Positions 8,543 through 18,031 of a stretch of DNA of 64,000 nt are shown here, one piece after another (position 1 is the stretch's first letter; each line of letters starts with the position of its first letter). A model generated the notes under the pieces. It had not been told where the DNA came from. It made no database searches and saw only the letters and a program-made list of their open reading frames with translations. The DNA comes from Candidatus Bathyarchaeota archaeon. Its GTDB lineage: Archaea > Thermoproteota > CALKCG01 > B24 > DRYS01. The stretch spans positions 62,001-126,000 of the forward strand of contig JAGTQC010000001.1 in NCBI GenBank assembly GCA_018396535.1. The letters run 5' to 3'. A program made the translations under genes and the position numbers.

Positions 8543-9490
8543 TTAGATTGGCTTAGCTCTGTAATATTCGTTTCCGTTATATTCAAGCTTTACCAGTCTG
8601 CCTTCCTGTAGAAGCTTTTCTACTATCTGCCAATCTGCTTTAGCTTTCTCTAAGAGTTTTATCATAGCTTCCTTACGTATCGGGTGGACTGCTGCTATTC
8701 CAAGTATCTCATCCTCTATCCTACCAGTAAAGGCAAAGTCGTTTCCCTCATGCTCCACCAAGAATTTCACCCTACTACCTCCAAGAATTCTAGAGAATAT
8801 TTGAAAAGCTTCATTTAGAATCTCTCTTCTAGCAGGCTTAACCCATTTTTCAGATGGAGGTCTAACCGGTACACTGATGTATGCTACGCTTAGATTATCT
8901 AATCCTTCTAGAAATCTCCCTATACGTTCAAACTCTCCGTTATACTCTACCCCGTCGATTATCATCGTCTCGCTTATTACTACTCCATTAAATTCTTCAG
9001 TAAATCTTCTTACACCTTCTAGAATCCTATTTATCTGGAGGCTTTCATGAGGCTTATTCACCAATCTCCATAACTCCTTGCTAACCGCGTCTACTTTTAA
9101 TGATACAAGATCCGCTTCTAAGAGGCTCTTTCTCACATCTTTATTCCAGAGTAGAGAAGCGTTTGTTAAAACCGCGATGGGGATACCTATCCTTTTTAAA
9201 AGTGAGATCTCCCTACCTAAATTAGCGTCTAGGGTTGGCTCACCATCTGGGACAAAGGTTAAGTAATCGATATGCTCGTCTTTTAGATGTATATCCTTAA
9301 CCCTCTTTTCGACCTCGGTCAGAATATCTTCTGGCTTATAGAATCTCCGTCTTCTAATAATCTTATTCGTTGTTTCACCTAGCTGACAGTAAATACATGA
9401 ATACGTACATACCTTGTATGGAACATTATTTATTCCGAGACTTCTTCCTAAGCGTCTTGAAGATATAGGCCCAAACGCTAGCGATACCAT
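8543..9490 (-). CDS. Radical SAM protein (COG0731-like)
   Basis: The 315-residue protein begins MVSLAFGPISSRRLGRSLGINN and carries the radical SAM cluster motif CTYSCIYC (CxxxCxxC), followed by a GEPTL-type SAM-binding segment (FVPDGEPTLDANLG). The GPISSRRLGRSLGIN start is characteristic of a group of archaeal and bacterial radical SAM proteins of uncertain substrate, related in sequence to the TYW1 group. The C-terminal 70 residues may be a small helical or winged-helix domain. No neighbour suggests the substrate. Confidence 0.85.
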   Translation of the reverse strand: MVSLAFGPISSRRLGRSLGINNVPYKVCTYSCIYCQLGETTNKIIRRRRFYKPEDILTEVEKRVKDIHLKDEHIDYLTFVPDGEPTLDANLGREISLLKRIGIPIAVLTNASLLWNKDVRKSLLEADLVSLKVDAVSKELWRLVNKPHESLQINRILEGVRRFTEEFNGVVISETMIIDGVEYNGEFERIGRFLEGLDNLSVAYISVPVRPPSEKWVKPARREILNEAFQIFSRILGGSRVKFLVEHEGNDFAFTGRIEDEILGIAAVHPIRKEAMIKLLEKAKADWQIVEKLLQEGRLVKLEYNGNEYYRAKPI

Positions 9491-9796
9491 ACGCTATATT
9501 TAACCTTACTCGACTCTTTAAGCCTTCACCTAGATTTCTCGAATACATTCATAGTACTCTTAATATGACTGTAGACGGATATGAAATGAATGTTAACCAC
9601 TCATTAGCTATCTAAGCCCATGTAGTGCTTCCAAAATGGAGTCATATCGTATGGCGTAGCTATTCACGGTCGTTTACAGAGGTCTCCGCTATCTTAAAAC
9701 ACCTTCTGCTAAACCAACCCTACTAGCATGATAGGCTTCTTAAAGCTTAAGTCGAAGCGATACTAAGGAAGCTATGCCATGATATGATGCGGACTT

Positions 9797-9816
9797 TTCT
9801 AAATAAGCTATAAATC
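9797..9816 (+). promoter_or_regulatory. Promoter region of the hydrogenase operon
   Basis: Within the gene-free stretch 9491-9843 the only structure I can support is A/T-rich promoter sequence (TTTCTAAATAAG and CTATAAATC) about 30-45 bases before the hydrogenase small subunit, followed by GGAGGAG at 9834-9840 and ATG at 9844. The rest of the stretch shows no gene. Confidence 0.45.
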
Positions 9817-9843
9817 TACACCAAATGGTGTCTGGAGGAGAAA

Positions 9844-10305
9844 ATGGTTATATGCATGTTTAGGTTATCCTGTAAGTCTATGATGTTTAGGGTTATCTCG
9901 AAGGGTCGTGTAAAATCTCCCTGGATATTCCATCTTAATACTGGATCGTGTAATGGTTGTGATATCGAGATAGTTGCCGCCTTTGCTCCTCGTTATGATC
10001 TTGAACGTTTTGGCTGCCTACTCGTCGGTTCACCACGTCATGCTGATGTACTACTAGTTACTGGGCCGGTTACTCGTCAGATGCTACCCCGTTTGATTAG
10101 GGTTTATGAGCAGATCCCTGAGCCTAAGGTTGTCGTTGCTGTAGGTACATGCGCTTCCTCGGGAAGCCCGTTTCTAGGTAGCGAGATGGTTGAGGGGCCG
10201 GTTGATAGAATAATACCGGTTGATGTATATGTTATAGGATGCCCACCTAGACCTGAAGCGATAGTTAAAGGTGTTGTTACAGCTGTGAAGAGTAAGTTTA
10301 GGTGA
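9844..10305 (+). CDS. Membrane [NiFe] hydrogenase small subunit (HyfI/EchC/MbhJ, NuoB-like)
   Basis: Electron-transfer subunit carrying the proximal [4Fe-4S] cluster of a group 4 hydrogenase. The ligands are visible: CNGCD near residue 37, VGTCASSGSPF, and VIGCPPRPEAI. Length (153 aa) is normal for this class, without the long N-terminal signal of periplasmic hydrogenases. Start at 9844 is supported by GGAGGAG three bases upstream. It leads the plus-strand block with the large, NuoH-like and NuoI-like subunits. Confidence 0.93.
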   Translation: MVICMFRLSCKSMMFRVISKGRVKSPWIFHLNTGSCNGCDIEIVAAFAPRYDLERFGCLLVGSPRHADVLLVTGPVTRQMLPRLIRVYEQIPEPKVVVAVGTCASSGSPFLGSEMVEGPVDRIIPVDVYVIGCPPRPEAIVKGVVTAVKSKFR

Positions 10306-10312
10306 TCTATGG

Positions 10313-11545
10313 ATGACTGCTGAACGTGACGTAGAGAGAGAGGTTGAGGTGGAGTATACTAGGCTACGTATCCCGTTCGGGCCGATCCATCCAGCTCTTA
10401 AAGAACCTGTTTTACTAAGGGTTTCTGTTAGAGGAGAGGAGGTTGTCGATGTTGATATGGCTTTAGGCCATGTCCATAGAGGTATAGAGCTTCTCGCTGA
10501 GGGGCGAAACCTAATTCAAACACTTTATTTAATCGAGCGTATATGCGGGATCTGCTCCCATAGTCATACAACATGCTTTATCCAGGCATTGGAGGAGATC
10601 GGCGGTATAACACCATCTAAGCGGGCTCTGTATCTTAGGACCTTGATCTTCGAGATGGAAAGAATCCATAGTCATCTCCTACTGCTCGGTGTTATAGCTT
10701 ACGAAATCGGGTTTGATACGCTTTTCATGTTCACATGGCATGTTAGGGAGAAGATTCTCGATCTATTCGAGAAGATTACGGGTAACCGTATTCACCATGC
10801 TATGAATACTATAGGTGGGGTTAGATGGGATTTAACACCTAGGATGGTGGAGGAGATAGATGCTTATATGAGGGAGGTGGAGAAGTCTGTCAAATACATT
10901 CACAACGTCTTTATGGATGGGACTGTTGAGAAAAGAGTCTGTGGTTTAGGAGTTTTAAGCTACGATGATGCTGTGAAGCTATGTGTAGTCGGACCTACGG
11001 CTAGAGGATCCGGGGTGGATATCGATGTACGGAGGGATCACCCATACGCTGCTTACGATGAGCTGAAGAGAGATTTCTCAGTAGTCGTGGAGAGAGGTTG
11101 CGATGTTTACGCTAGGACTGAAGTTCGTATTCTAGAGATTTTCGAATCGATAAATATAATCAGGGCTATCCTAGATAGACTTCCAGATGGACCTATACGT
11201 CCAAAGGAAAACGTCTTTAGGCTTATGAGGGGGATCCCTGAGGGTGAAGCTATATCCCTAGTCGAAGCTCCTAGAGGGGAGCTCCTGTACTTCGTTAAAA
11301 CTGATGGGAGTGGTGGTTTGAAAAGATTAAAGGTGCGTACACCTACATTCTCTAATCTAATAGGTTTAAAGCCTATGCTTATTGGATGCGAGATCGCAGA
11401 TGTACCTGTTATAGTGGCTTCTATAGATCCATGCCTTTCATGTACGAATCGATTAATAGTCATCGACCAGGAGAGGGGTGAATCTAATGTTATCGATGTG
11501 GATAGCCTAAGGCATAGGGTGAGAAGAAGGTGGATGCGGCAGTAG
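10313..11545 (+). CDS. Membrane [NiFe] hydrogenase large subunit (HyfG C-part/EchE/MbhL, NuoD-like)
   Basis: Catalytic subunit (410 aa). Both cysteine pairs that hold the NiFe centre are present: RICGICSHSH near residue 80 and DPCLSCTNR near residue 377. Retention of all four argues for a real hydrogenase rather than a NuoD-type or sulfane-reductase relative that lost ligands. Begins with RIPFGPIHPALKEP typical of this family. The C-terminal tail after the second motif is about 25 residues. It lacks the fused NuoC domain of E. coli HyfG; that domain is encoded separately at 17597-18031. Overlaps the NuoH-like gene by 16 bases. Confidence 0.93.
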   Translation: MTAERDVEREVEVEYTRLRIPFGPIHPALKEPVLLRVSVRGEEVVDVDMALGHVHRGIELLAEGRNLIQTLYLIERICGICSHSHTTCFIQALEEIGGITPSKRALYLRTLIFEMERIHSHLLLLGVIAYEIGFDTLFMFTWHVREKILDLFEKITGNRIHHAMNTIGGVRWDLTPRMVEEIDAYMREVEKSVKYIHNVFMDGTVEKRVCGLGVLSYDDAVKLCVVGPTARGSGVDIDVRRDHPYAAYDELKRDFSVVVERGCDVYARTEVRILEIFESINIIRAILDRLPDGPIRPKENVFRLMRGIPEGEAISLVEAPRGELLYFVKTDGSGGLKRLKVRTPTFSNLIGLKPMLIGCEIADVPVIVASIDPCLSCTNRLIVIDQERGESNVIDVDSLRHRVRRRWMRQ

Positions 11546-12480
11546 CGTTCATCACATCCTTCCCATTAGTTCTGGTAGTAAGCCTACTATTTGAGGGTAT
11601 AGATAGGAAGATCCATGCTAGAATGCAAAAGAGGATCGGCCCACCGATTATCCAACCCTTCTACGATTTAATTAAACTATTCAATAAGGAGAGGATTATT
11701 CCTGTAACCGCTTCGACAAGGGTATTCGAGATAATGCCCATGATCGCTGCAGCTGCTTCAATACTAGGAGCATCTATACTCTTATCCAATACTCTTTCTG
11801 GATTAGGTATGATCGGCGATCTTATACTAGTCATGTACCTGCTTGCAATGTCATCCATAGCCTTGATGGTTGGAGGCTTAGCTTCAGGTAACCCGTATGC
11901 TGCGATAGGCTTCTCTAGGAAGATGAGTATGATGATAGCTTACGAGATCCCTATGTTCATCGCTATAATATCGGTAGCGTTCGGTCCACCAGCAGTCTTA
12001 ACTATCGATAGGGTAATAAAGTTTCAAATCAGTACACGTCTACCGTTAGCCGTATCCAGCTTAAGCATGGCTTCCGCAGCTGCGACTCTTCTACTCTGTA
12101 TACCAGCTGCTGCATCAGTTGTTCCATTCGATATACCAGAGGCGAAAACAGAGATCATATACGGCTTTCTAATCGAATATGGAGGCCCCTACCTAGCGTT
12201 AGCTAAGATAGCTAAAGCAGTATCAAACTTTACTCTAACACTACTCGTATCGGTTGTCTTCCTATATATTCCCTCGCTATTGGGGGAGGAGGCTCTAATA
12301 AACCTAGGTATATCCTTATCTATATGTCTAGCAGTATCTCTACTCATAATGTTTGCTACGATAACCGTACCACGTACAATCTTCGCTAGATTGAAGATTG
12401 GGCAGGCTTTTAAATTCTACTGGATGCTTCCGTTAGCATTATCGATCTTATCCATCATCCTATCCGTGATCGGCTTATAG
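11530..12480 (+). CDS. Hydrogenase membrane anchor subunit (HyfC/EchB/MbhM, NuoH-like)
   Basis: 316-residue integral membrane protein joining the soluble hydrogenase arm to the ion-pumping arm. Shows the NuoH signature region FEGIDRKIHARMQKRIGPP followed by QPFYDLIKLFNKE, and VPFDIPEAKTEI, the conserved acidic cytoplasmic loop. About eight membrane segments. Start is GTG 11530 inside the end of the large subunit gene; the stop abuts the GTG of the ferredoxin-like gene, so coupled translation is likely. Confidence 0.93.
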   Translation: MDAAVAFITSFPLVLVVSLLFEGIDRKIHARMQKRIGPPIIQPFYDLIKLFNKERIIPVTASTRVFEIMPMIAAAASILGASILLSNTLSGLGMIGDLILVMYLLAMSSIALMVGGLASGNPYAAIGFSRKMSMMIAYEIPMFIAIISVAFGPPAVLTIDRVIKFQISTRLPLAVSSLSMASAAATLLLCIPAAASVVPFDIPEAKTEIIYGFLIEYGGPYLALAKIAKAVSNFTLTLLVSVVFLYIPSLLGEEALINLGISLSICLAVSLLIMFATITVPRTIFARLKIGQAFKFYWMLPLALSILSIILSVIGL

Positions 12481-12828
12481 GTGATCGGGTTGAAGTTTGG
12501 GAAGATGCTTCGTGATGCTCTAAGATCGCTTTTCCGTAAACCCGTTACGGTAGAGTATCTTACTAAACCTGGGAGGATGGTGCCTGTTTCAGAGCGGTTT
12601 AGGGGTAGGTTAACTTATGATAGGGATGCATGTATAGGATGCCTACTTTGTGTAAGAGTCTGTCCTAGCGGTGTAATAGCTTCGACCGAGGATATGAAGG
12701 TAGCCTTTAATATATCTAGATGCATTCTCTGCGGTCAATGTGCTGAGATATGCCCGAAGGAAGCTATTAAGCTGAGCACGCAGTTTGAGATTATAACAGG
12801 TAATAAAAACGGGCTTATCCTTAAGTAA
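12481..12828 (+). CDS. Hydrogenase 2[4Fe-4S] ferredoxin-like subunit (HyfH/EchF/MbhN, NuoI-like)
   Basis: 115-residue iron-sulfur subunit with two cluster motifs, CIGCLLCVRVCPSG and CILCGQCAEICPKE, carrying electrons between ferredoxin and the small subunit. The N-terminal TVEYLTKPGRMVPVSERFRGRL is typical NuoI/HycF lead-in. GTG start directly follows the TAG of the previous gene. Last recognisable subunit of the plus-strand block. Confidence 0.93.
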   Translation: MIGLKFGKMLRDALRSLFRKPVTVEYLTKPGRMVPVSERFRGRLTYDRDACIGCLLCVRVCPSGVIASTEDMKVAFNISRCILCGQCAEICPKEAIKLSTQFEIITGNKNGLILK

Positions 12829-12876
12829 GTTGGGTAAAGTTTATTAGTTTTCCACTTCCTAATACAGATTAGCTAA

Positions 12877-13386
12877 TTGAGGTTGGAGCATATCTTGCGG
12901 CAGCATGAGATTGTTACTCTATTATTGAGGGGGGTTGTATTTAGGCATACAGAGTATCGATCGCTTGAAGAGTATCTTATCGAAAAGTATAGGTTTAGAA
13001 AGGTTGGGGAGAAGGAGCAGGTTATCCTAGAAAATAGGCATATAATCCCAGCGGATTATAAGAGGATCCTTGATGAGGGAGCTAAGATCCCTGCTATGCT
13101 AGAGGAGTCTGAGAAAAAGTTTTCTGCATTAAAGATATATGAGGGGGAGTATTTGGATGCGAAGGTATACATCTATGTAATGGGGGAGGTTACTCATAGG
13201 GAGGATATGGTTGCAGAGGCTAGCGGTGAGGAGCAGAATCTCGTATACACGTCCATATACCAGTTGATAAAACTTGTTAGTAGCAGCGGGTATGCGCTAC
13301 AGCAGTTAATCGAGCGGCTTACGATCGATTTAGGACTTGATATCAAGTCTAAGGAGTGGGGTTTCCATAGAGGTATGGAAGCCTAG
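12877..13386 (+). CDS. Hypothetical protein at the hydrogenase block junction
   Basis: Not recognised. 169 residues, soluble, with a TTG start (MRLEHILRQHEIVTLLLRG). A mixed alpha/beta N-terminal half is followed by an acidic region (EEQNLVYTSIYQLIKLV). It lies 48 bases after the NuoI-like gene in the same direction and its stop overlaps, tail to tail, the stop of the NuoN-like gene by four bases. Context suggests an accessory or assembly role in the hydrogenase system, but nothing in the sequence proves this. Confidence 0.65.
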   Translation: MRLEHILRQHEIVTLLLRGVVFRHTEYRSLEEYLIEKYRFRKVGEKEQVILENRHIIPADYKRILDEGAKIPAMLEESEKKFSALKIYEGEYLDAKVYIYVMGEVTHREDMVAEASGEEQNLVYTSIYQLIKLVSSSGYALQQLIERLTIDLGLDIKSKEWGFHRGMEA

Positions 13387-14891
13387 CCGAATCTGGTATA
13401 GCCTATAAACCTTATGAGGAGGTCTGGGTGTACTCCTATAATTATAGTTGCCATAGCTAGGAGGATCGTGGGTAGCCACATTAATATCGGTACATCACCT
13501 TTAACATCGATGTTTACTCGACTCTTGCCTAGGAAGATTTTGTGGAATGAGCGGATTAGGATTACGCATGATATTACCGCTATACAGATTAGTAGAGCTA
13601 TGATTAGAGATGCTATGATCGAGTTTCCGTAATCGTAGAAGAATTTGTAGGATGCGTTTATAAGGAGTAGCTTCGCATAGAATCCGCTCATCGGTGGGAT
13701 GCCTATTATAGATAGGGCGCATACTATATAGCTTAACGCTGTTTTATTCATTTTTTCAAGAAGACCGCCGAGGAAATCCATATTCGAGCCTCCAGTATTA
13801 AAGTAGACTGAACCTAGACTCAGTATTAACCCGGTTTTTGCTAGTGTGCTATTTATCAGGTAGAATTGCCCGATTATAAAGATCTGTGAATCTGAAGGTG
13901 AGAGTAGGCTTAGGGCGAAGAGGGAGTGCCCATACTCATCTATGCTACAATAGGCGAACATTCTGAAAAAGTCTCTCTGAGAGTATGCCATAAGAGCTCC
14001 GAAGATTATAGATACCAATCCTGTTCCGAGCATTAAAGCTACTATAATACTAGACGGGTAGATTTCGTAGAGTGGAGCGACTAGCCTGTAGAGTGCTAGG
14101 ATTAGGGGGATCGGCTCTATAGCTGTGAAACCGTTAATTATTATCGTAGATGCTGGGAGGGTATCTGGTAGCCAGCCGTGGAATGGGGCGAGCCCGATAT
14201 CTGCACCTAGCCCTACTATGAAACAGGCTACTATAAACATTAGTAGAGGTGGGTTTTCAGCTAGTATCATCCTCTTCTCTATATTACCGAGTAGATGTAG
14301 GATATTCGATTCACCAGTTAAGACGTATATTGTTAAAACACCGATCAAGACAAATAACGCGCTTATAGCTGTTATGATTAGATACTTGAAGGCTGCTTCT
14401 GTCGAATCCTTGATTGGATTATGAGCGACGAGTATTATCGATACACCGATAACCATCTCTACGAATAGGAATATACCGAATAGGTCGTAGGATAGCAGTA
14501 ATCCAAACATGCAGCATAGGAATAGTAGAAGGAAGAAGTTGTATACTCCAGGCTTGAGTCGGCCACCCTTCTCAGCACTCATATTGTAGATCGAGACTAG
14601 GAGGAATAGTATAGCTGTACTCACTAGTGCAGCGATATTTGAAGAATCTGCTCTTAGACCAAGCCCTGTAGTCTCTAGAACTTCACCTATAACACAGTAC
14701 GGGATCATCGCTAATGGTGTAGCTAAGCTTAGAACAGCACTGATTAATAGCAGCATTTTAGCAGTCTTTCTCGAAAACTCCTCTAGGAATTTGAATAGGC
14801 ATGTGAAGAGGCATAGGATACCGGTGAAGAGGGGTACTATTAATGTTAGGAGTGGAAGTAGGGAGTACATTATTCTTTCAGCCACCTCCAT
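13383..14891 (-). CDS. Hydrogenase antiporter-like subunit (HyfF/MbhH, NuoN/MrpD-like)
   Basis: 502-residue, roughly 14-segment proton/cation antiporter-like subunit. Conserved features include the helix-5 glutamate region (LFVEMVIGVSIILVAHN), the helix-7 region (GADIGLAPFHGWLPDTLP, the GLAPFHxWLPD signature), and FAYCSIDEYGHSLFAL. Its start overlaps the HyfE-like gene by 22 bases. Part of the minus-strand half of the hydrogenase locus (NuoC-NuoL-HyfE-NuoN order). Confidence 0.9.
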   Translation of the reverse strand: MEVAERIMYSLLPLLTLIVPLFTGILCLFTCLFKFLEEFSRKTAKMLLLISAVLSLATPLAMIPYCVIGEVLETTGLGLRADSSNIAALVSTAILFLLVSIYNMSAEKGGRLKPGVYNFFLLLFLCCMFGLLLSYDLFGIFLFVEMVIGVSIILVAHNPIKDSTEAAFKYLIITAISALFVLIGVLTIYVLTGESNILHLLGNIEKRMILAENPPLLMFIVACFIVGLGADIGLAPFHGWLPDTLPASTIIINGFTAIEPIPLILALYRLVAPLYEIYPSSIIVALMLGTGLVSIIFGALMAYSQRDFFRMFAYCSIDEYGHSLFALSLLSPSDSQIFIIGQFYLINSTLAKTGLILSLGSVYFNTGGSNMDFLGGLLEKMNKTALSYIVCALSIIGIPPMSGFYAKLLLINASYKFFYDYGNSIIASLIIALLICIAVISCVILIRSFHKIFLGKSRVNIDVKGDVPILMWLPTILLAMATIIIGVHPDLLIRFIGYTRFG

Positions 14892-15517
14892 CTGTCGACT
14901 AGTATCGTACCGTGATCTCGATAAGCTTCGATAATCACATATGTCCCCATAGCCGTTACGAATATCATTAGTGTAAGGATGAATGGGACAAGCGTTATCG
15001 GTATTTCTGCTAGTAATGGGAAAAGGGAGTTTTCAGCCATGTTTAGCCCAGCGAGGATTTTAAATGCATCACGCCTAGTGATCATGAGGAGGGTTGAGAA
15101 GGAGAACATAAGTATACAGAAGGATAGGGTTATAATTCTCCCTTCTCGCAGCATCTGAGATTGAAGAATCCATAGGATATAGAGTATAGATATCGATATG
15201 ATTAGCGTAGCTAGCTTCCTAGCTTCGATTAAAGGTTTATCAGCTATATTCTCAGTCTTCGTAACCCCCCAGTAGAGGATTAAAGGTGCTACAACCGCTG
15301 CTGAAAACCACTCTGCAAAAGCAGCGAAGAAGTGTATTAGAGCTTCGATATTCAATCCTATTACTAGATCGATTAGACAACGGGCGAGCGTAGCTGAGCC
15401 TATAGCTATAGCTTGGATGGAGAGAAGCATTATCGTTCTGCGTGTAATATCAGTAAAGCATCCTAAAGCTGTGATGAACGCTGCGATAACTAGAGTTAGA
15501 AGGGATGGGGCTTCCAT
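14870..15517 (-). CDS. hyfE: Hydrogenase-4 component E (HyfE)-like membrane subunit
   Basis: 215 residues, about six or seven membrane segments, ending RDHGTILVDRWRWLKE, which matches the HyfE pattern (HGTLDVNNLTxLKG) in position and wording; E. coli HyfE is the same length. HyfE is a NuoK-related module specific to Hyf-type group 4 hydrogenases, so its presence points to a Hyf-like rather than Ech-like membrane arm. Three bases separate it from the NuoL-like gene. Confidence 0.8.
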   Translation of the reverse strand: MEAPSLLTLVIAAFITALGCFTDITRRTIMLLSIQAIAIGSATLARCLIDLVIGLNIEALIHFFAAFAEWFSAAVVAPLILYWGVTKTENIADKPLIEARKLATLIISISILYILWILQSQMLREGRIITLSFCILMFSFSTLLMITRRDAFKILAGLNMAENSLFPLLAEIPITLVPFILTLMIFVTAMGTYVIIEAYRDHGTILVDRWRWLKE

Positions 15518-15520
15518 GAT

Positions 15521-17506
15521 CTATCCCACCAAAACCGCTAACACCGTTATGATTAACGCTCCTAGAGTGAAGGATAGAATAGCGTAGAAATAGTTCTGCC
15601 GTATATCAAAGCATCGCATCCTCTCTGTTAATTTGAAGAATATCGTTGAGAGTGAATAGTATGCTCTATCGATATCTAGTATACTGCGTAGGCTACCGGT
15701 TCTTAAAACCTCAGCTAGAACATGGTAGAAATGGTGAGCTTGAGGATTATCTAGGATACCCGAATCTTCTCCGCAAATGAATGGTTTAACAGCTTCTTCG
15801 CTAATCGCCGCTCTATGAGCTAGTGCTGCTTTCCTAGAGTAGAGTATTATCGAAATGGATAGTGCGAGGAGGATCGCTATGGATATTGATGTGGTAGTCG
15901 GGTTCCAGAAGCCGAGTGTAGTCTCGATAACCCCCTGTTGCAGAGTCATATTGATCGAGAGATCTCCGAGCAGCTGTTTTACAGCTGGTATAACGAGTAG
16001 GTCTAGTAGAGCTGCTGGAGCGATACCGAATACCATTATAGCTGTAGAGAGGATTGTCATCGGGAGGATCATTAGAATAGTAGGGTTTCTAATAGTTAAC
16101 CTGAGAGGGGGTTTAGCAGTTCTACGTATGAAAACTGAGTAGAACATCCTTACCGCAGCTGCAGCATTAAGGATGCAGCCTAGAAAAGCTATGATTATGA
16201 AGAATGAAGCTTTAGCTTCGATTATAGCGTTGAAAACCAGGTATTTTCCTGCAAAATCGCTGAATAAGGGTATCGTCGACATCGATAGAACGCCTATCAG
16301 ACAGTATAGTGTTGTTATAGGCATTAGTTGATAGAGCCCCTCGATATCGTTTATATTATATCTTCCTGTTGCGTAAACTACCGCACCTGCACAGAGGAAG
16401 AGTAGACCAGATGTGAATGCATGCGATATCATTAGGAATAGGGCTGCGACAATGCCTAGGGGGGTAGCTAGGCCTACGGCTATAGCTATATAGCCTAGCC
16501 CGGATATGGTGGTGTAGGCAACTATTCTCTTTAAATCGCTTTCGATAAGAGCGTTTAAGACTCCGATAACCAGTGTGAGTGAACCGATAAGCGATGTGAT
16601 GAAGCCCCATAAATTTATGCTCCCGAATATCGGGTGGATCAGGGATGTGATGGTGGATGATGTATGGGTGTGGAGTATGTTTGAGAAGAAGCGAATGATG
16701 ATATATATGCCAGCTAGGCTTCCACCCTCATGGAAGACAAGTATGGTTGATGTAGGTGCGATAGTCGCATCCGGTAGCCATGTGTGGAGTGGGAATAACA
16801 CCATCTTAGGTAATGCTGTGATTATGAGGAGTAGGAGGATAATATGAGTTATCGGATCGTTCACAGCTATCCTTTGACCAACTACTTGAATTTCCAGCGT
16901 CCCGGTAACCGAGTGGATGATGATCGATGCTACTAATAGCGTTAAGCCGCCTATATGCGTCATTATCAAAGCCTTCATAGCAGCAGATATGGAGAGGTCG
17001 CTTTCACTCCAAAAGGATATAAGTATATATGAGCATAAGCTGATCAACTCCCAGAATATTAGGAGGGTTAGGAGATTATCTGAGAAAAGCATAGCAAGCA
17101 TAGCGCTATTGAATATGAGGATAAAGGGGTATGACCTATTAAACTCCCAGCCAACCTTATATGCTCTATTGTATGGTGAGAGATAGTGTATGTTGTAGGT
17201 GAGAGCTAGTGCTGTGAATAGTGAGGATATGAGAGCTGGGATGAGGGATAGGCAATCTATGTATAAACCTATGTTTATAACGCCGATCGGTAGGTGGATA
17301 GGGATGAGGCTTACTCTGATTATATCATAGCGAACGACAGGGATCAGTGTGGAGATGAGGAGGAGGGAGAGATAGGATGCTAGGATACAGACGGCTTTAG
17401 CTATGCTTACACCAGTCTTCAACAATCTAGCAATGATATACGATAGTAGAGCTACTGTAGATGGTATAAGCATAGCAAGTATAGCCGTGCTTGATGGAGA
17501 TAACAT
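15521..17506 (-). CDS. Hydrogenase antiporter-like subunit (HyfB, NuoL-like)
   Basis: 661-residue, many-segment ion-translocating subunit. Signature stretches: FWELISLCSYILISFW (helix-5 glutamate), LHTWLPDATIAPTSTILVFHEGG (the HxWLPDA motif), and KRIVAYTTISGLGYIAIAVGL. The C-terminal region carries FICGEDSG, a CGE motif common in HyfB/MbhH-like proteins, and a final membrane segment. Longest antiporter of the complex and presumably distal or lateral to the NuoH-like anchor. Confidence 0.92.
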   Translation of the reverse strand: MLSPSSTAILAMLIPSTVALLSYIIARLLKTGVSIAKAVCILASYLSLLLISTLIPVVRYDIIRVSLIPIHLPIGVINIGLYIDCLSLIPALISSLFTALALTYNIHYLSPYNRAYKVGWEFNRSYPFILIFNSAMLAMLFSDNLLTLLIFWELISLCSYILISFWSESDLSISAAMKALIMTHIGGLTLLVASIIIHSVTGTLEIQVVGQRIAVNDPITHIILLLLIITALPKMVLFPLHTWLPDATIAPTSTILVFHEGGSLAGIYIIIRFFSNILHTHTSSTITSLIHPIFGSINLWGFITSLIGSLTLVIGVLNALIESDLKRIVAYTTISGLGYIAIAVGLATPLGIVAALFLMISHAFTSGLLFLCAGAVVYATGRYNINDIEGLYQLMPITTLYCLIGVLSMSTIPLFSDFAGKYLVFNAIIEAKASFFIIIAFLGCILNAAAAVRMFYSVFIRRTAKPPLRLTIRNPTILMILPMTILSTAIMVFGIAPAALLDLLVIPAVKQLLGDLSINMTLQQGVIETTLGFWNPTTTSISIAILLALSISIILYSRKAALAHRAAISEEAVKPFICGEDSGILDNPQAHHFYHVLAEVLRTGSLRSILDIDRAYYSLSTIFFKLTERMRCFDIRQNYFYAILSFTLGALIITVLAVLVG

Positions 17507-17596
17507 CGTCTCCCACTCTAGCTAAACCAGCAAATTAAGGAAATGTATCTAGGAATTTAAGCTTTTAAGCTATTCTTATACAGATTACGACCCCTT

Positions 17597-18031
17597 TCAT
17601 CTCCTTCTCCACATCGGATGAGTATCCTTAGACCAATCGTCAGGTAGGATAAGCGGCTTCAAGTCTGGATGCCCGTTAAACTCTACTCCGAATAGATCGT
17701 GAACTTCCTGCTCATGTAGCATGGCTCCTGGGATGATATCAGTTATCGTAGGTATGGTATGATCGTTTTGAGGTAGTGTGATACGTAGGGTTACCATGAT
17801 GTTATTCCTGCTTAAATGGTAGAGGATTTCTATACTATCCCCTACTTTAAGCGCTGTTATAGCTGATAGATGTGTAAACCCCTCGTCTACTAGGAGCTTC
17901 ACCGCTTCTCTAAGATCTTCCCGATCTATACGGATGAATATACGATCAGCTCTAGGAGTTGAAAGTTCTAGTATACGATTTCGAAGACGATCCATCAATA
18001 TCATCGCTAAACCTGCTTCTATACCAGACAT
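17597..18031 (-). CDS. Hydrogenase NuoC-like (30 kDa) subunit
   Basis: 144-residue soluble subunit with the NuoC signature EQEVHDLFGVEFNGHPDLKPLILPDDW near the C-terminus. In E. coli Hyf and Hyc this domain is fused to the large subunit; here it is a separate gene 90 bases upstream of the NuoL-like gene and probably the first gene of the minus-strand block. Scaffolds the large subunit against the small subunit. Confidence 0.92.
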   Translation of the reverse strand: MSGIEAGLAMILMDRLRNRILELSTPRADRIFIRIDREDLREAVKLLVDEGFTHLSAITALKVGDSIEILYHLSRNNIMVTLRITLPQNDHTIPTITDIIPGAMLHEQEVHDLFGVEFNGHPDLKPLILPDDWSKDTHPMWRRR

